64,000 nt of DNA from Teredinibacter waterburyi (GTDB taxonomy: Bacteria > Pseudomonadota > Gammaproteobacteria > Pseudomonadales > Cellvibrionaceae). The translations under genes and the position numbers were made by a program. Below the pieces are notes generated by a model that was given only the letters and a program-made list of their open reading frames with translations, made no database searches and was not told where the DNA came from. Every line of letters begins with the position of its first letter. Positions within the stretch are counted from its first letter, which is position 1. Of this stretch, positions 28,584-37,948 are shown in pieces. Where the stretch lies: the NCBI RefSeq assembly GCF_001922985.1, contig NZ_MRUH01000120.1, forward strand, positions 1 to 64,000, read 5' to 3'.

Positions 28584-29762
28584 TTGGCGGTAGCGCAATT
28601 AACAGATGATCAGGTGATGCAGCAGTTAACCGGTAAGGCGAGCCGCCCTGCAATTCTGGTTTTAGAAGATGGCAGTGTATTTAAGGGCGTTTCAATCGGC
28701 GCCGAGGGCAAGTCGGTCGGTGAGGTCGTTTTTAATACCGCGATTACCGGCTACCAAGAAATTTTGACTGACCCCTCTTATGCTCGCCAAATTATTACTC
28801 TCACATACCCCCATATCGGCAACACCGGTACCAATGACGAAGACGAAGAATGCAGCACTATTTGGTCTGCGGGCTTGGTGATTCGTGACCTTCCGCTTCT
28901 GAGTAGCAATTTCCGCAACCAGCAAACGCTGGACGATTATCTTAAAGCCAAAAACATCCTCGGCATTGCCGATATTGATACCCGCCGCTTGACCCGAATA
29001 CTGCGAGATAAAGGTGCGCAGAATGGCTGCATCATGGCCGGTGACGTGGATGAGGCTGAAGCCTTAGCCGCGGCTAAGGGTTTCTCCGGGTTGCAAGGTT
29101 TGGATTTGGCAAAAGAAGTGAGCACCGCCAGCACCTATACTTGGGATGCCGGCAGCTGGACCTTGGGCGAGGGCTTCGGCTCACTGCCAGAGGGTAAGCG
29201 CTTTAAAGTTGTGGCTTACGACTTTGGCGCCAAGCGCAATATTCTGCGGATGTTAGTCGATCGTGGCTGTGAGCTAACCGTTGTGCCAGCCGAGACGCCA
29301 GCCGAAACGGTTTTGGCGATGAATCCTGACGGAATCTTTCTATCCAACGGCCCTGGTGATCCAGAGCCTTGCGATTATGCGATTGCGGCTATTAAAACCT
29401 TCTTAGATAAAAATATTCCAATCTTCGGAATCTGCTTAGGTCATCAGCTATTGGCCTTGGCGAGTGGTGCTAAGACCGTGAAAATGAAATTCGGTCACCA
29501 CGGCGGCAATCATCCGGTACAGGATTTGAAAACCGGTAAAGTAATGATCACCAGTCAGAACCACGGTTTCGCGGCCGATGAAGCGACTCTGCCAGATTGT
29601 TTGGTTGCCACGCACAAGTCGCTGTTTGATGGATCACTGCAAGGGATTCACCGCACCGACAAGCCGGCGTTTAGTTTTCAGGGGCATCCAGAGGCAAGTC
29701 CTGGACCGCACGATGCCGCCGAGTTATTTGATCACTTTATTGAACTGATGAACGCTCGATAG
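28584..29762 (+). CDS. carA: Carbamoyl-phosphate synthase small subunit
   Basis: Glutaminase subunit that supplies ammonia to CarB for arginine and pyrimidine synthesis. N-domain [21 protein letters not shown] and class I amidotransferase domain with the nucleophile Cys in [13 protein letters not shown] and the catalytic His-Glu near [15 protein letters not shown] at 28584 is chosen because GGAGGA lies seven bases before it; the GTG at 28569 would overlap that site. Even so the N-terminus is about 20 residues longer than usual. First gene of carA-carB-greA. Confidence 0.94.
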   Translation: MAVAQLTDDQVMQQLTGKASRPAILVLEDGSVFKGVSIGAEGKSVGEVVFNTAITGYQEILTDPSYARQIITLTYPHIGNTGTNDEDEECSTIWSAGLVIRDLPLLSSNFRNQQTLDDYLKAKNILGIADIDTRRLTRILRDKGAQNGCIMAGDVDEAEALAAAKGFSGLQGLDLAKEVSTASTYTWDAGSWTLGEGFGSLPEGKRFKVVAYDFGAKRNILRMLVDRGCELTVVPAETPAETVLAMNPDGIFLSNGPGDPEPCDYAIAAIKTFLDKNIPIFGICLGHQLLALASGAKTVKMKFGHHGGNHPVQDLKTGKVMITSQNHGFAADEATLPDCLVATHKSLFDGSLQGIHRTDKPAFSFQGHPEASPGPHDAAELFDHFIELMNAR

Positions 29763-29850
29763 CGTGAGCGTTTAAGATTTAGTTGAGAATTTAGGTTTAA
29801 AACGAAAGCACCGCATATATGGTGGTGCAATATCGGGAATAGAAAGCGTA

Positions 29851-32800
29851 ATGCCAAAACGTACAGATTTAAAAAGCATCTTAATCATCGGCGCTGGCCC
29901 AATCGTAATTGGACAGGCCTGTGAGTTCGACTACTCTGGTGCTCAGGCTTGTAAAGCCCTGCGCGAAGAGGGCTACCGAGTTATTTTGGTTAACTCGAAC
30001 CCCGCCACCATCATGACCGATCCGTCTATGGCCGATGCCACCTACATCGAGCCTATCAACTGGGAAACGGTTGCGCTCATCATTGAAAAAGAACGCCCAG
30101 ATGCAGTATTGCCAACCATGGGTGGGCAGACCGCATTGAACTGTGCGTTAGATTTGCACAAGCACGGCGTGCTCGAGAAGTACGGTGTCGAGCTTATTGG
30201 TGCAACTCAAGATGCCATCGATAAAGCTGAAGACCGCAATCGCTTTGACCAAGCGATGAAAAAAATCGGCCTGGAATGTGCTCGCGCGAAAATCGTTCAC
30301 TCTTTGGAAGAGGCTAACGAAGTTCCTAAAGAGTTCGGCTTCCCCTGTATTATTCGTCCGAGCTTTACCATGGGAGGCTCCGGCGGTGGTATCGCCTACA
30401 ACTGGGAAGAGTTTGAGGAAATTTGTACCCGTGGACTCGACCTTTCTCCAACTAACGAGCTGTTAATTGACGAGTCGTTATTGGGTTGGAAAGAGTACGA
30501 AATGGAAGTTGTGCGTGATAAAAACGACAACTGCATTATTATTTGTTCGATCGAAAACTTTGACCCGATGGGTGTGCATACCGGCGACTCGATTACCGTA
30601 GCACCAGCGCAAACACTTACCGATAAAGAATATCAAATCATGCGTAATGCCTCGATTGCGGTATTGCGTGAGATCGGCGTTGAAACCGGTGGTTCGAACG
30701 TACAGTTCGCGGTCAACCCAGAAGATGGCCGCCTTGTAGTGATTGAAATGAATCCGCGGGTGTCGCGTTCATCGGCACTCGCGTCAAAAGCGACCGGCTT
30801 CCCAATTGCAAAAGTTGCCGCGAAACTAGCCATTGGTTACACCCTAGACGAATTGCAAAATGATATTACCGGCGGCGCAACACCCGCGTCATTTGAACCG
30901 TCTATCGATTACGTTGTTACTAAAATCCCACGCTTTACCTTTGAGAAATTCGGTGAAGCCGATGCGCGTTTAACTACGCAAATGAAGTCGGTTGGCGAAG
31001 TGATGGCGATCGGTCGTACCTTCCAAGAATCACTGCAAAAAGCATTGCGCGGGTTAGAGGTGGACTCTGCTGGCTTCGAGCCAAAAGTCGATTTGGAATC
31101 TGAAGATGCTATGGCATCGATTCGTCGCGACTTGTCGACACCGGGTGCAGAGCGCATTTGGTATGTTGGTGATGCATTCCGTGCGGGTATGACTGTCCAA
31201 GAAGTGTTCGATCAATCGAAAATCGACCCTTGGTTCCTCGCCCAAATTAAAGACCTTATCGATACCGAATTTGCCTTGGCGACACTGCCACTGTCGAATA
31301 TCGATAAAAATATTATGTTCCGTTTAAAGCGCAAAGGCTTTTCTGATAAGCGACTTTCTACCTTGTTGGCCGTTAGCGAAAAGTCTGTGCGCGATCACCG
31401 TCATAAGCTGGGCATTCATCCTTCCTACAAGCGTGTAGATACCTGTGCGGCAGAATTTTCTACCGACACCGCCTACATGTATTCCACCTACGAAGAAGAG
31501 TGTGAAGCCAACCCGAGCAGCCGCGATAAAATCATGGTTATCGGTGGCGGCCCCAACCGTATTGGGCAGGGTATCGAATTTGACTACTGCTGTGTACACG
31601 CTGCTTTAGCTGCGCGTGAAGATGGTTACGAAACCATTATGGTGAACTGTAACCCGGAAACAGTTTCGACGGATTACGACACCTCTGACCGCCTGTATTT
31701 CGAGCCAGTTACCTTAGAAGACGTGCTGGAAATTGTTCATAAAGAAAAGCCGAAGGGTGTGATTGTACAGTTCGGTGGCCAGACGCCGCTTAAACTTGCC
31801 AACGCATTAGCCGCAGAAGGTGTACCGATTATTGGTACTAGCCCAGAAGCCATTGACCGCGCAGAAGATCGCGAGCGTTTTCAGCAAATGATTCAGCGTT
31901 TGGGTTTGTTGCAACCGCCCAATGCGATTTGTCGCTCCACCGAAGAAGCCCTGCGTGTTGCCGGCGCCGTTGGCTATCCGTTAGTTGTCCGTCCATCCTA
32001 TGTGTTGGGTGGCCGCGCGATGGATATCGTCTACAACGAAAAAGAATTGTCGACCTATATGCGCGAAGCGGTGCAGGCATCAGACGACGCACCTGTGTTG
32101 CTCGACCACTTTTTGAATAACGCGATTGAAGTTGATATCGACGCGGTTTCCGATGGCACTGATGTTGTTATTGGTGCAATTATGGAGCACATTGAGCAGT
32201 GTGGTGTTCACTCTGGTGATTCAGCCTGTTCATTGCCTCCCTATTCTCTAGCCGAAGATGTGCAAGATGAAATGCGCGAGCAGGTTCGCAAGATGGCGCG
32301 CGAGCTGGGTGTGGTAGGCTTGATGAATGTGCAGTTGGCCTATCAAGACGGCGAAATCTATGTGATCGAAGTGAATCCACGTGGTTCTCGCACGGTGCCG
32401 TTTGTTTCCAAATGTATCGGTCGTTCTCTAGCCAAGGTTGCAGCGCTTTGCCAAGCGGGTAAAACTCTCGCAGAGCAAGGCTTTACAGAAGAAATTATTC
32501 CCGATTACTACAGTGTAAAAGAAGCGGTATTCCCTTTTAATAAGTTCCCTGCGGTGGATCCGATTCTCGGTCCAGAAATGAAATCTACCGGTGAGGTTAT
32601 GGGCGTTGGCGATACCTTTGCCGAGGCCTATGCAAAAGCTCAAGCCGGTAGCGGTTCGGCGTTACCAGTCGGTGGCAAGGCGTTTATTTCGGTACGTGAT
32701 TTCGATAAAGACGGCATCGTTGTCGTCGCGAAAGAATTGTCTAGTATGGGCTTCGAGTTGGTGGCGACCATGGGAACAGCGCAAAAACTTAAGGATTCCG

Positions 32801-33075
32801 GCTTAACTGTTACTTTAGTTAATAAAGTAAACGAGGGGCGTCCACATATTGTCGACATGATTAAGAACCGCGAAATTGCCTTAGTGATAAACACCACAGA
32901 AGGTAAGAAGGCAATTAAGGACTCGGCATCAATTCGCCGCAGCGCTGAAAACAATCATGTTTACTACACCACAACGCTGGCCGCAGCCACGGCTCTTTGT
33001 ATGGCTATGCGCTTTGGTAAACAACAACAGGTACGTCGCTTGCAAGACTTGCACGAACGTATTGCCGCAAAATAA
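29851..33075 (+). CDS. carB: Carbamoyl-phosphate synthase large subunit
   Basis: Makes carbamoyl phosphate from bicarbonate, ammonia and two ATP. The 1074-residue protein shows the two homologous halves, each with its ATP-grasp domain ([17 protein letters not shown] in the first, [17 protein letters not shown] in the second) and [16 protein letters not shown] / [13 protein letters not shown] metal-binding loops, then the MGS-like allosteric domain at the C-terminus. The 88-base gap to carA shows no terminator, and greA follows 14 bases later, so the three are probably co-transcribed, as reported for Pseudomonas aeruginosa carA-orf-carB-greA. Confidence 0.98.
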   Translation: MPKRTDLKSILIIGAGPIVIGQACEFDYSGAQACKALREEGYRVILVNSNPATIMTDPSMADATYIEPINWETVALIIEKERPDAVLPTMGGQTALNCALDLHKHGVLEKYGVELIGATQDAIDKAEDRNRFDQAMKKIGLECARAKIVHSLEEANEVPKEFGFPCIIRPSFTMGGSGGGIAYNWEEFEEICTRGLDLSPTNELLIDESLLGWKEYEMEVVRDKNDNCIIICSIENFDPMGVHTGDSITVAPAQTLTDKEYQIMRNASIAVLREIGVETGGSNVQFAVNPEDGRLVVIEMNPRVSRSSALASKATGFPIAKVAAKLAIGYTLDELQNDITGGATPASFEPSIDYVVTKIPRFTFEKFGEADARLTTQMKSVGEVMAIGRTFQESLQKALRGLEVDSAGFEPKVDLESEDAMASIRRDLSTPGAERIWYVGDAFRAGMTVQEVFDQSKIDPWFLAQIKDLIDTEFALATLPLSNIDKNIMFRLKRKGFSDKRLSTLLAVSEKSVRDHRHKLGIHPSYKRVDTCAAEFSTDTAYMYSTYEEECEANPSSRDKIMVIGGGPNRIGQGIEFDYCCVHAALAAREDGYETIMVNCNPETVSTDYDTSDRLYFEPVTLEDVLEIVHKEKPKGVIVQFGGQTPLKLANALAAEGVPIIGTSPEAIDRAEDRERFQQMIQRLGLLQPPNAICRSTEEALRVAGAVGYPLVVRPSYVLGGRAMDIVYNEKELSTYMREAVQASDDAPVLLDHFLNNAIEVDIDAVSDGTDVVIGAIMEHIEQCGVHSGDSACSLPPYSLAEDVQDEMREQVRKMARELGVVGLMNVQLAYQDGEIYVIEVNPRGSRTVPFVSKCIGRSLAKVAALCQAGKTLAEQGFTEEIIPDYYSVKEAVFPFNKFPAVDPILGPEMKSTGEVMGVGDTFAEAYAKAQAGSGSALPVGGKAFISVRDFDKDGIVVVAKELSSMGFELVATMGTAQKLKDSGLTVTLVNKVNEGRPHIVDMIKNREIALVINTTEGKKAIKDSASIRRSAENNHVYYTTTLAAATALCMAMRFGKQQQVRRLQDLHERIAAK

Positions 33076-33089
33076 CGACGGATACTATC

Positions 33090-33566
33090 ATGCAAAAATA
33101 TCCAATGACGCTTGCAGGTGAGAAGACGCTGCGAGAAGAGCTAGATAAGTTAAAAAAAGAAGATCGTCCAAAGATTAGTAAAGCCATTGCCGAAGCGCGT
33201 GAACACGGCGACTTGAAAGAGAATGCCGAATATCACGCGGCTCGCGAACAGCAGGGCTTTTGCGAAGCCCGCATTCAAGATATTGAAGGTAAACTTTCTA
33301 ATTGCCAGGTGATTGATGTTAAGTCGATACCCGAGACGGGCAAGGTGATTTTCGGTGTTACGGTTAAAATTATTAATGTCGATACCGATCAAGAAATTAC
33401 TTATCAGATCGTCGGCCAAGATGAAGCTAATGTCCGGTTGAACAAAATTTCGGTTAGTTCGCCAATTGCTCGCGCGCTTATCGGTAAAGAGGTTGGCGAC
33501 GTTGTGGTCGTGAACGCGCCAAGTGGCGATGTTGAATATGAGATTGATGAAGTAAAACATATTTAG
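33090..33566 (+). CDS. greA: Transcription elongation factor GreA
   Basis: Rescues backtracked RNA polymerase by stimulating transcript cleavage. 158 residues: N-terminal coiled coil carrying the acidic tip ([20 protein letters not shown]) and the C-terminal FKBP-like domain ([18 protein letters not shown]). Last gene of the carAB transcript and followed by a strong terminator. In related genomes yhbY lies next; here about 13.6 kb intervene. Confidence 0.97.
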   Translation: MQKYPMTLAGEKTLREELDKLKKEDRPKISKAIAEAREHGDLKENAEYHAAREQQGFCEARIQDIEGKLSNCQVIDVKSIPETGKVIFGVTVKIINVDTDQEITYQIVGQDEANVRLNKISVSSPIARALIGKEVGDVVVVNAPSGDVEYEIDEVKHI

Positions 33567-33588
33567 TTTTGTTATATGTTTCTTGATT

Positions 33589-33614
33589 AAAGGGCCGATT
33601 TGGCCCTTTTTTTT
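33589..33614 (+). terminator. Terminator of carA-carB-greA
   Basis: AAAGGGCC and GGCCCTTT form an 8-bp stem with a 5-base loop followed by a run of T. Confidence 0.9.
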
Positions 33615-33732
33615 ATGCTGTTATTTGAGCGTGGATGTCACTCCTTGTGATTCCCTTCTATGGCGTATAAATTAGTCTACTTTCAGGTAGTGTCGAAACT
33701 CACATTTAGCTTTCCCTCAGCAGAGATGATCA

Positions 33733-35973
33733 ATGTCCAATGCGGAAATAGAACATCGAGAACTAACCCTGATGTTTACGGATATCGTTGGTTACTCGCG
33801 TCTGATGGGGAGAGATCAGCCGCGAACTATTGCCATGCTCGGCGATTATCGACGAATCCTTACCGAGGAAATTGAGCGCCAACAGGGCACCATTGTTGAG
33901 TTTATCGGCGATGCAGTATTTGCGCGTTTCGACAATCCCGCTTCTGCGGTTACTTCAGCCGTCAATATTCAGAAGGCATTATTCGCGTTTAATCATTTTC
34001 GTGATAAACAATTGCCCCGCTTGCAAACTCGTATTGGTTTACATTGTGGCAGTGTTGCTGTGCGCGGTTCCGCGCTGTTTGGCGATAACGTCAACATTGC
34101 CGCACGATTAGAGCCAATTGCAGTAGCCGACGCTATTTGTGTTTCAGAGCAGGTCTATAAGCTTGTAGCGCACGAGTTGTTGGAGCCCTGCCTGGCTCTG
34201 GGTGTGCAACCATTAAAAAACATTGATACAAAAGTTAGCGCCTATTTGATTCGTCCGCTTGGCATAACTCTTCCTATCCGCGGTTACTATTTAAATCGCA
34301 AATTACAGCAAAAGCTGGGGGCCTACCGATACGCCATCGCGGTGACGTTGCTGGTTTTGGTCGTTGCGGCGATTTACCTAGTGCCACGCTGGTTGGTGCC
34401 CGGTTACGACGCTAATTATTTGGAGGTGGCCAACTTTCAAAACCTTATGAGCGAACAGCAAGGTGATGATTATTTAAGTGCAGGGATTACCGCGGCCGTG
34501 CGCTCGCAGCTGGCTGACGTGAATGATGTTTACGTCCTGAATGCGGACGAAGGAATCGAGGCACCGGTAATATTGCAGGGCAGTGTTCAACGTGTTGGTA
34601 AGAACTTACGCATTGCCTATCGTTTAATTCGTCGCGACGGCATGGTGCAAATAGTGGGAGGCAAGCTCGATGGAGCCTTTGGCGATATCTTTATTTTACA
34701 AGACAGGCTAGTCGCTGAAATTGCAGGTCACCTTGCGGATGAATTTCGGTTGCCAAACTTTCGTCCGGCAAAAATCGAGATCACTTCCGATGTGATGGCG
34801 TACGACTACTATATGCGAGGCTTGGGCTTCCTCAACAGCCCAACGTCACACGTAAACTCCGATGAGGCTATTAAGTTTTTTACAACCGCATTAGTGCATG
34901 ATTCTGCATTTGCTGAAGCTGAAGCGGGTTTGTGTCAGGCGTATTGGAAAAAGTATTTAAAAAGCAATGAGCCGAATTGGATCGAACGCGCAGAACACCA
35001 TTGTTTACGCGCATTGGAAATTGACAGCTTGCTACCTAAAGCTATTGAATCGATGGGGATTATTTACTCAGAGCAGGGGCGTTATCAGGAGGCGGAGCAA
35101 CTACTCGAAGGTGTGGTGGCGAAAAATCCCGATAACATGCAGGCAATCACTGCACTTGCCAGTATTTACGCAACTAACGATAAATTTGCTAGAGCCGAAA
35201 CCTTATTAACCGGCGCGATTAAACGACAGCCGAAAAACTGGGAGGGCTATCATATGCTTGGCTGGCTTTATTTGCGCAGTGGCCACCTTAAGCAAGCTGT
35301 TACCACCTACCAAAAAGTGCTGGATATTACTCCCCAAAACAGTACGGCTTTTAATAATTTGGGGGCGGCGTATTTCTATTTGGGCGAGTTTGGTAAAGCG
35401 GCCGGCGCTTACGATGAGGCAACACGAATCTCGCCGAATGCTTGGGGCTATTCAAACACTGGGTACATGCACTATTACGCTGGTGATTACGGTAAAGCCA
35501 TTATGGAGTTTCGTCTGGCGATAAGGCTTTCTCCGGACGATTTTGAATACCATATGAATTTGGCAGATGCTTTGCGACAACTGGGCGAACACCGCAAACC
35601 CGCCGCACGTTGGGCGATAGTCGAAGCCGAGCAGGAGTATAAAACGGCAATTCAGTTAGCTCTAGCTGGTTACCATCTCAACCCTAAAAACCCAGATGTA
35701 AATATATCACTAGCAATTTGTTATCTTTTTACCGGCGACGATGTTAATGCGAAGTATCATCTCGACCAAGCTTTGGCGCTGCGCCCCAACGATAGTGACT
35801 TTCTTCATACTAAATTGCGTTATCAATCCCGTATGCAGGTTGTCGACGGCAGTATTGATACTGTTGAATATATGTTGAAGCAGGGGTATTCGAAGCAGCT
35901 GATTAGCACAGACCCAGATTTAAGTTTCCTCCACTCATTGTCTGAATTTAAGTATCTGCTGGCGCAGTATTAA
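33733..35973 (+). CDS. Membrane class III nucleotide cyclase with TPR repeats
   Basis: A 746-residue protein: cytoplasmic cyclase domain (about 10-150), one membrane helix (about 199-218), a TolB/FlgO-like segment (about 228-330) and several TPR units (about 350-740), presumably periplasmic. The metal-binding Asp17 (LMFTDIVGYSRL) and Asp60 (FIGDAVFARF) and the transition-state Asn121 and Arg125 (VNIAARLE) are kept. The substrate-choosing positions are unusual: Glu56 where adenylate cyclases have Lys, and Ala114 where they have Asp or Thr. Glu is the guanylate-cyclase choice. Product could therefore be cAMP, cGMP or something else. Similar cyclase-TPR fusions are common in proteobacteria. A Crp/Fnr-type gene is 1.2 kb downstream. 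Confidence 0.88.
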   Translation: MSNAEIEHRELTLMFTDIVGYSRLMGRDQPRTIAMLGDYRRILTEEIERQQGTIVEFIGDAVFARFDNPASAVTSAVNIQKALFAFNHFRDKQLPRLQTRIGLHCGSVAVRGSALFGDNVNIAARLEPIAVADAICVSEQVYKLVAHELLEPCLALGVQPLKNIDTKVSAYLIRPLGITLPIRGYYLNRKLQQKLGAYRYAIAVTLLVLVVAAIYLVPRWLVPGYDANYLEVANFQNLMSEQQGDDYLSAGITAAVRSQLADVNDVYVLNADEGIEAPVILQGSVQRVGKNLRIAYRLIRRDGMVQIVGGKLDGAFGDIFILQDRLVAEIAGHLADEFRLPNFRPAKIEITSDVMAYDYYMRGLGFLNSPTSHVNSDEAIKFFTTALVHDSAFAEAEAGLCQAYWKKYLKSNEPNWIERAEHHCLRALEIDSLLPKAIESMGIIYSEQGRYQEAEQLLEGVVAKNPDNMQAITALASIYATNDKFARAETLLTGAIKRQPKNWEGYHMLGWLYLRSGHLKQAVTTYQKVLDITPQNSTAFNNLGAAYFYLGEFGKAAGAYDEATRISPNAWGYSNTGYMHYYAGDYGKAIMEFRLAIRLSPDDFEYHMNLADALRQLGEHRKPAARWAIVEAEQEYKTAIQLALAGYHLNPKNPDVNISLAICYLFTGDDVNAKYHLDQALALRPNDSDFLHTKLRYQSRMQVVDGSIDTVEYMLKQGYSKQLISTDPDLSFLHSLSEFKYLLAQY

Positions 35974-36081
35974 CGCGAAGTAATCGTTTATTGCTGTTTT
36001 TATTGGTTGATGTAGACATTGTTTTGCTAGAGGATAGACCCTCCAAGCTGTAACCCCCTAAATTATTACAGGAGTTTTATT

Positions 36082-36564
36082 ATGAAGTGGTTGAAACTGA
36101 TATTTACAGTAGTCCTCTCGGCAACAATTCTTAGTGGCTGTCAAAACTATTGTAAGTGTAGCCCTGATGAGCCTGCTTTGGCGCTAATTACCAAAGCGGA
36201 AAATGGTACTCCTCAAGTAACGCCAAAAGAAATTATCGCCTACCCAGGTCAGGAACTCCTATTTTTCTCGAAGGAAGATTTCACTCTCACCTTCTATGAA
36301 CGCGATCCTGAAAAAGCGGATTCAGTGGGGAACCCAAGCTTCCCAAGTAGTGATGGTGAATTGATCTTGGTGGTTGACGAAGATTATATTATTTCCGATC
36401 CTGGTGAAACTGAGCGTGCTTTGAAAGAGTTGTATGCCGCTAAAAAGATCGTCGTTCCCGCTGATAAAAAGAGCACTGAGACTAAAAAGTACGTGACCAT
36501 CCAGTACTCGATTGTAATCGACGGTAAAGAGCTGGATCCGAAGGTTAAAATTATTAAGAAGTAA
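36082..36564 (+). CDS. Small lipoprotein of unknown function
   Basis: A 160-residue protein with a lipoprotein signal: FTVVLSATILSGC, Cys20 lipidated. After the Cys come two more Cys (NYCKCSPDEP). The rest looks like a beta-sandwich: ITPKEIIAYPGQELLFFSK near the start and KKYVTIQYSIVIDGKELDPK at the end, with a central stretch rich in Asp and Glu. I do not recognise the family. AGGAG precedes the ATG at good distance, so it is a real gene. It has its own terminator, and is monocistronic between the cyclase and the Crp/Fnr regulator. Confidence 0.8.
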   Translation: MKWLKLIFTVVLSATILSGCQNYCKCSPDEPALALITKAENGTPQVTPKEIIAYPGQELLFFSKEDFTLTFYERDPEKADSVGNPSFPSSDGELILVVDEDYIISDPGETERALKELYAAKKIVVPADKKSTETKKYVTIQYSIVIDGKELDPKVKIIKK

Positions 36565-36640
36565 TCATCTGTTAGCCGTTTGTAGTTTTTGCGGTGACGA
36601 GAGCTGATTATAAATTTCGCTGAGAGTAGGCGGGCTAAAC

Positions 36641-36674
36641 GGCGACTAGATCAATAGGTTTAGTCGCCTTTTTA
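36641..36674 (+). terminator. Terminator after the small lipoprotein gene
   Basis: GGCGACTA and TAGTCGCC form an 8-bp stem with a 12-base loop, followed by TTTTTATT. Confidence 0.8.
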
Positions 36675-36793
36675 TTGTGCAGATTTTAACTTGAGGGTGT
36701 CGTTGTAGCGCCGAATGATTGTTCGGTAGTTGCGTAGCTACGGGGATGGGGGCTGATCTGGGGGGCTGTAAATACGTGTTTGCAGTGAAACTA

Positions 36794-37129
36794 CTAGGGG
36801 TCGTTGGCTTCCTTGCCAGGCTTCAGTCCGTTTATGGTTTTATCCACCTTATATCTTCTTTTCGGCCCTGCTAACAGAGGGTAAAGGCAGTGAGTGAGTT
36901 CCTTTGCGCTAGCCACAACCCATCGGAGACGTGATTTCGGGGCTAGTCTGCCTATTACATCCCTGTATAGTGGTATAGTCCTTGTACCGATATCCTTCAG
37001 AAACATCCTGTTTCCGTGGCGTCCTTGCCTGATAAGTCTTCTGTCCTGAAGTGCTCTGCTGAGGACACTATAGGCTTTGAGTAAATGTGAGTCTGTGCGC
37101 CAGTAACATTGAATATGTGAGATATTCAC
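36794..37129 (-). CDS. Doubtful hypothetical ORF, 111 residues
   Basis: A minus-strand frame with a GTG start and no good ribosome binding site. The product would be strongly basic (many Arg and Lys, ends GPKRRYKVDKTINGLKPGKE), without signal peptide or known motif. I do not recognise it. It starts inside the inverted repeat that sits before the Crp/Fnr gene. It is the only long open frame in a 500-base gap, which is weak support, and it may be chance. Confidence 0.25.
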   Translation of the reverse strand: MNISHIQCYWRTDSHLLKAYSVLSRALQDRRLIRQGRHGNRMFLKDIGTRTIPLYRDVIGRLAPKSRLRWVVASAKELTHCLYPLLAGPKRRYKVDKTINGLKPGKEANDP

Positions 37130-37130
37130 A
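37111..37130. promoter_or_regulatory. Inverted repeat, possible Crp-like operator
   Basis: TGTGA-N5-TCACA at 37116-37130 resembles a CRP site with one base less in the spacer; overlapping it, GAATAT-N5-ATATTC at 37111-37127 is a perfect repeat. It is 62-81 bases before the Crp/Fnr start codon, a usual distance for autoregulation. Confidence 0.45.
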
Positions 37131-37191
37131 TCCGTAGCGCTAAAGGGTATGTTTAGAGTTTCATCGCTCCTTTCTGAATACAGGGTTCAAA

Positions 37192-37830
37192 ATGCTAAAA
37201 GACGTCGCTTTGTTTGCCGATGTGCCAAGTAACTACATTGCCGAGCTTGAAAGGCTCAGTGTCACGCGTAAGTACCCCAAAAATACTATTTTGGTATCAG
37301 AGGGGGATGACACCAGTCATCTTTTTATCATCGTAACCGGTAAGGTCAGTGTATTCCTGAGCGATGAGGAAGGTCGCCAGGTGATTTTAAATTACATGGG
37401 CCCTGGCGAATATTTTGGCGAGCTGTCGTTATTGGATAACAAGCCGCGCTCGGCGTCGGTACAAACGCTTACCCCCTGTGAAATCATTTCTGTCTCTAGA
37501 GCGCAGTTTCAACAGTTGCTGCGTGAGGACCCTGATTTCGCGCTGGTGATGATTGCCGAGTTAACTCGCAAGGTGCGCAGCCTAACCGATAGCGTGCGCG
37601 ATCTGGCCCTTCTGGACGTTTACGGGCGGGTCAGTGCGGTATTGGAGAAGCTTAGTGATGAGAATAATCGCATCCATCAGCCCAAGCTTACCCACCAAGA
37701 TATAGGCAATATGGTGGGTTCATCGCGAGAAATGGTGAGCCGAATTATGCGTCAGCTGGTGATTGGTCAGTATATTGAGCAGCAGCCCGGTTATATTCAG
37801 ATTAACAAGCCACTGCCAAAAGCTTGGTAG
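37192..37830 (+). CDS. Crp/Fnr-family transcription regulator
   Basis: A 212-residue protein with an N-terminal cyclic-nucleotide-binding domain and C-terminal winged helix (LTHQDIGNMVGSSREMVSRI). The phosphate-binding cassette FGELSLLDNKPRSASV keeps the Glu77, Arg86 and Ser87 that hold cyclic phosphate. At the positions of E. coli CRP Thr127-Ser128, which contact the adenine ring, it has Leu131-Thr132. It also lacks the insertion seen in Vfr, so it is not the plain CRP/Vfr orthologue and no gene symbol is given. The ligand may be cAMP or another cyclic nucleotide. The cyclase gene 1.2 kb upstream is a natural candidate partner. Weak AGGG before the ATG. Confidence 0.9.
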   Translation: MLKDVALFADVPSNYIAELERLSVTRKYPKNTILVSEGDDTSHLFIIVTGKVSVFLSDEEGRQVILNYMGPGEYFGELSLLDNKPRSASVQTLTPCEIISVSRAQFQQLLREDPDFALVMIAELTRKVRSLTDSVRDLALLDVYGRVSAVLEKLSDENNRIHQPKLTHQDIGNMVGSSREMVSRIMRQLVIGQYIEQQPGYIQINKPLPKAW

Positions 37831-37865
37831 TGGTACTTTGTAATAGTAGTGGTACTTTGCAATAA
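37828..37865 (+). repeat. Two tandem 19-bp repeats at the regulator stop codon
   Basis: A 19-bp unit beginning with the TAG stop (TAGTGGTACTTTGTAATAG) is repeated at once with two mismatches. Recent slippage duplication; each unit keeps a TAG in frame. Confidence 0.85.
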
Positions 37866-37948
37866 AAGTCTAAGCGCTGCTAAGCCAGCACTTAGATGCC
37901 TATCTTTACAGTATTATGTCGCTAATCATTTATAGGTCATTTAACAGG

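Larger units (their letters stand above)
36675..37191. other. Long region before the Crp/Fnr gene, mostly unexplained
   Basis: About 517 bases without a convincing gene. The only sizeable frame is the minus-strand one at 36794-37129. Near its right end lies the inverted repeat at 37111-37130 that may control the regulator. Base composition differs little from the neighbours. A small RNA or a decayed gene is possible. Confidence 0.4.

Noticed and set aside
37192-37830. Calling this gene crp or vfr
   Set aside because: It lacks the Vfr insertion and the Thr-Ser adenine contacts; family membership is sure but orthology is not.
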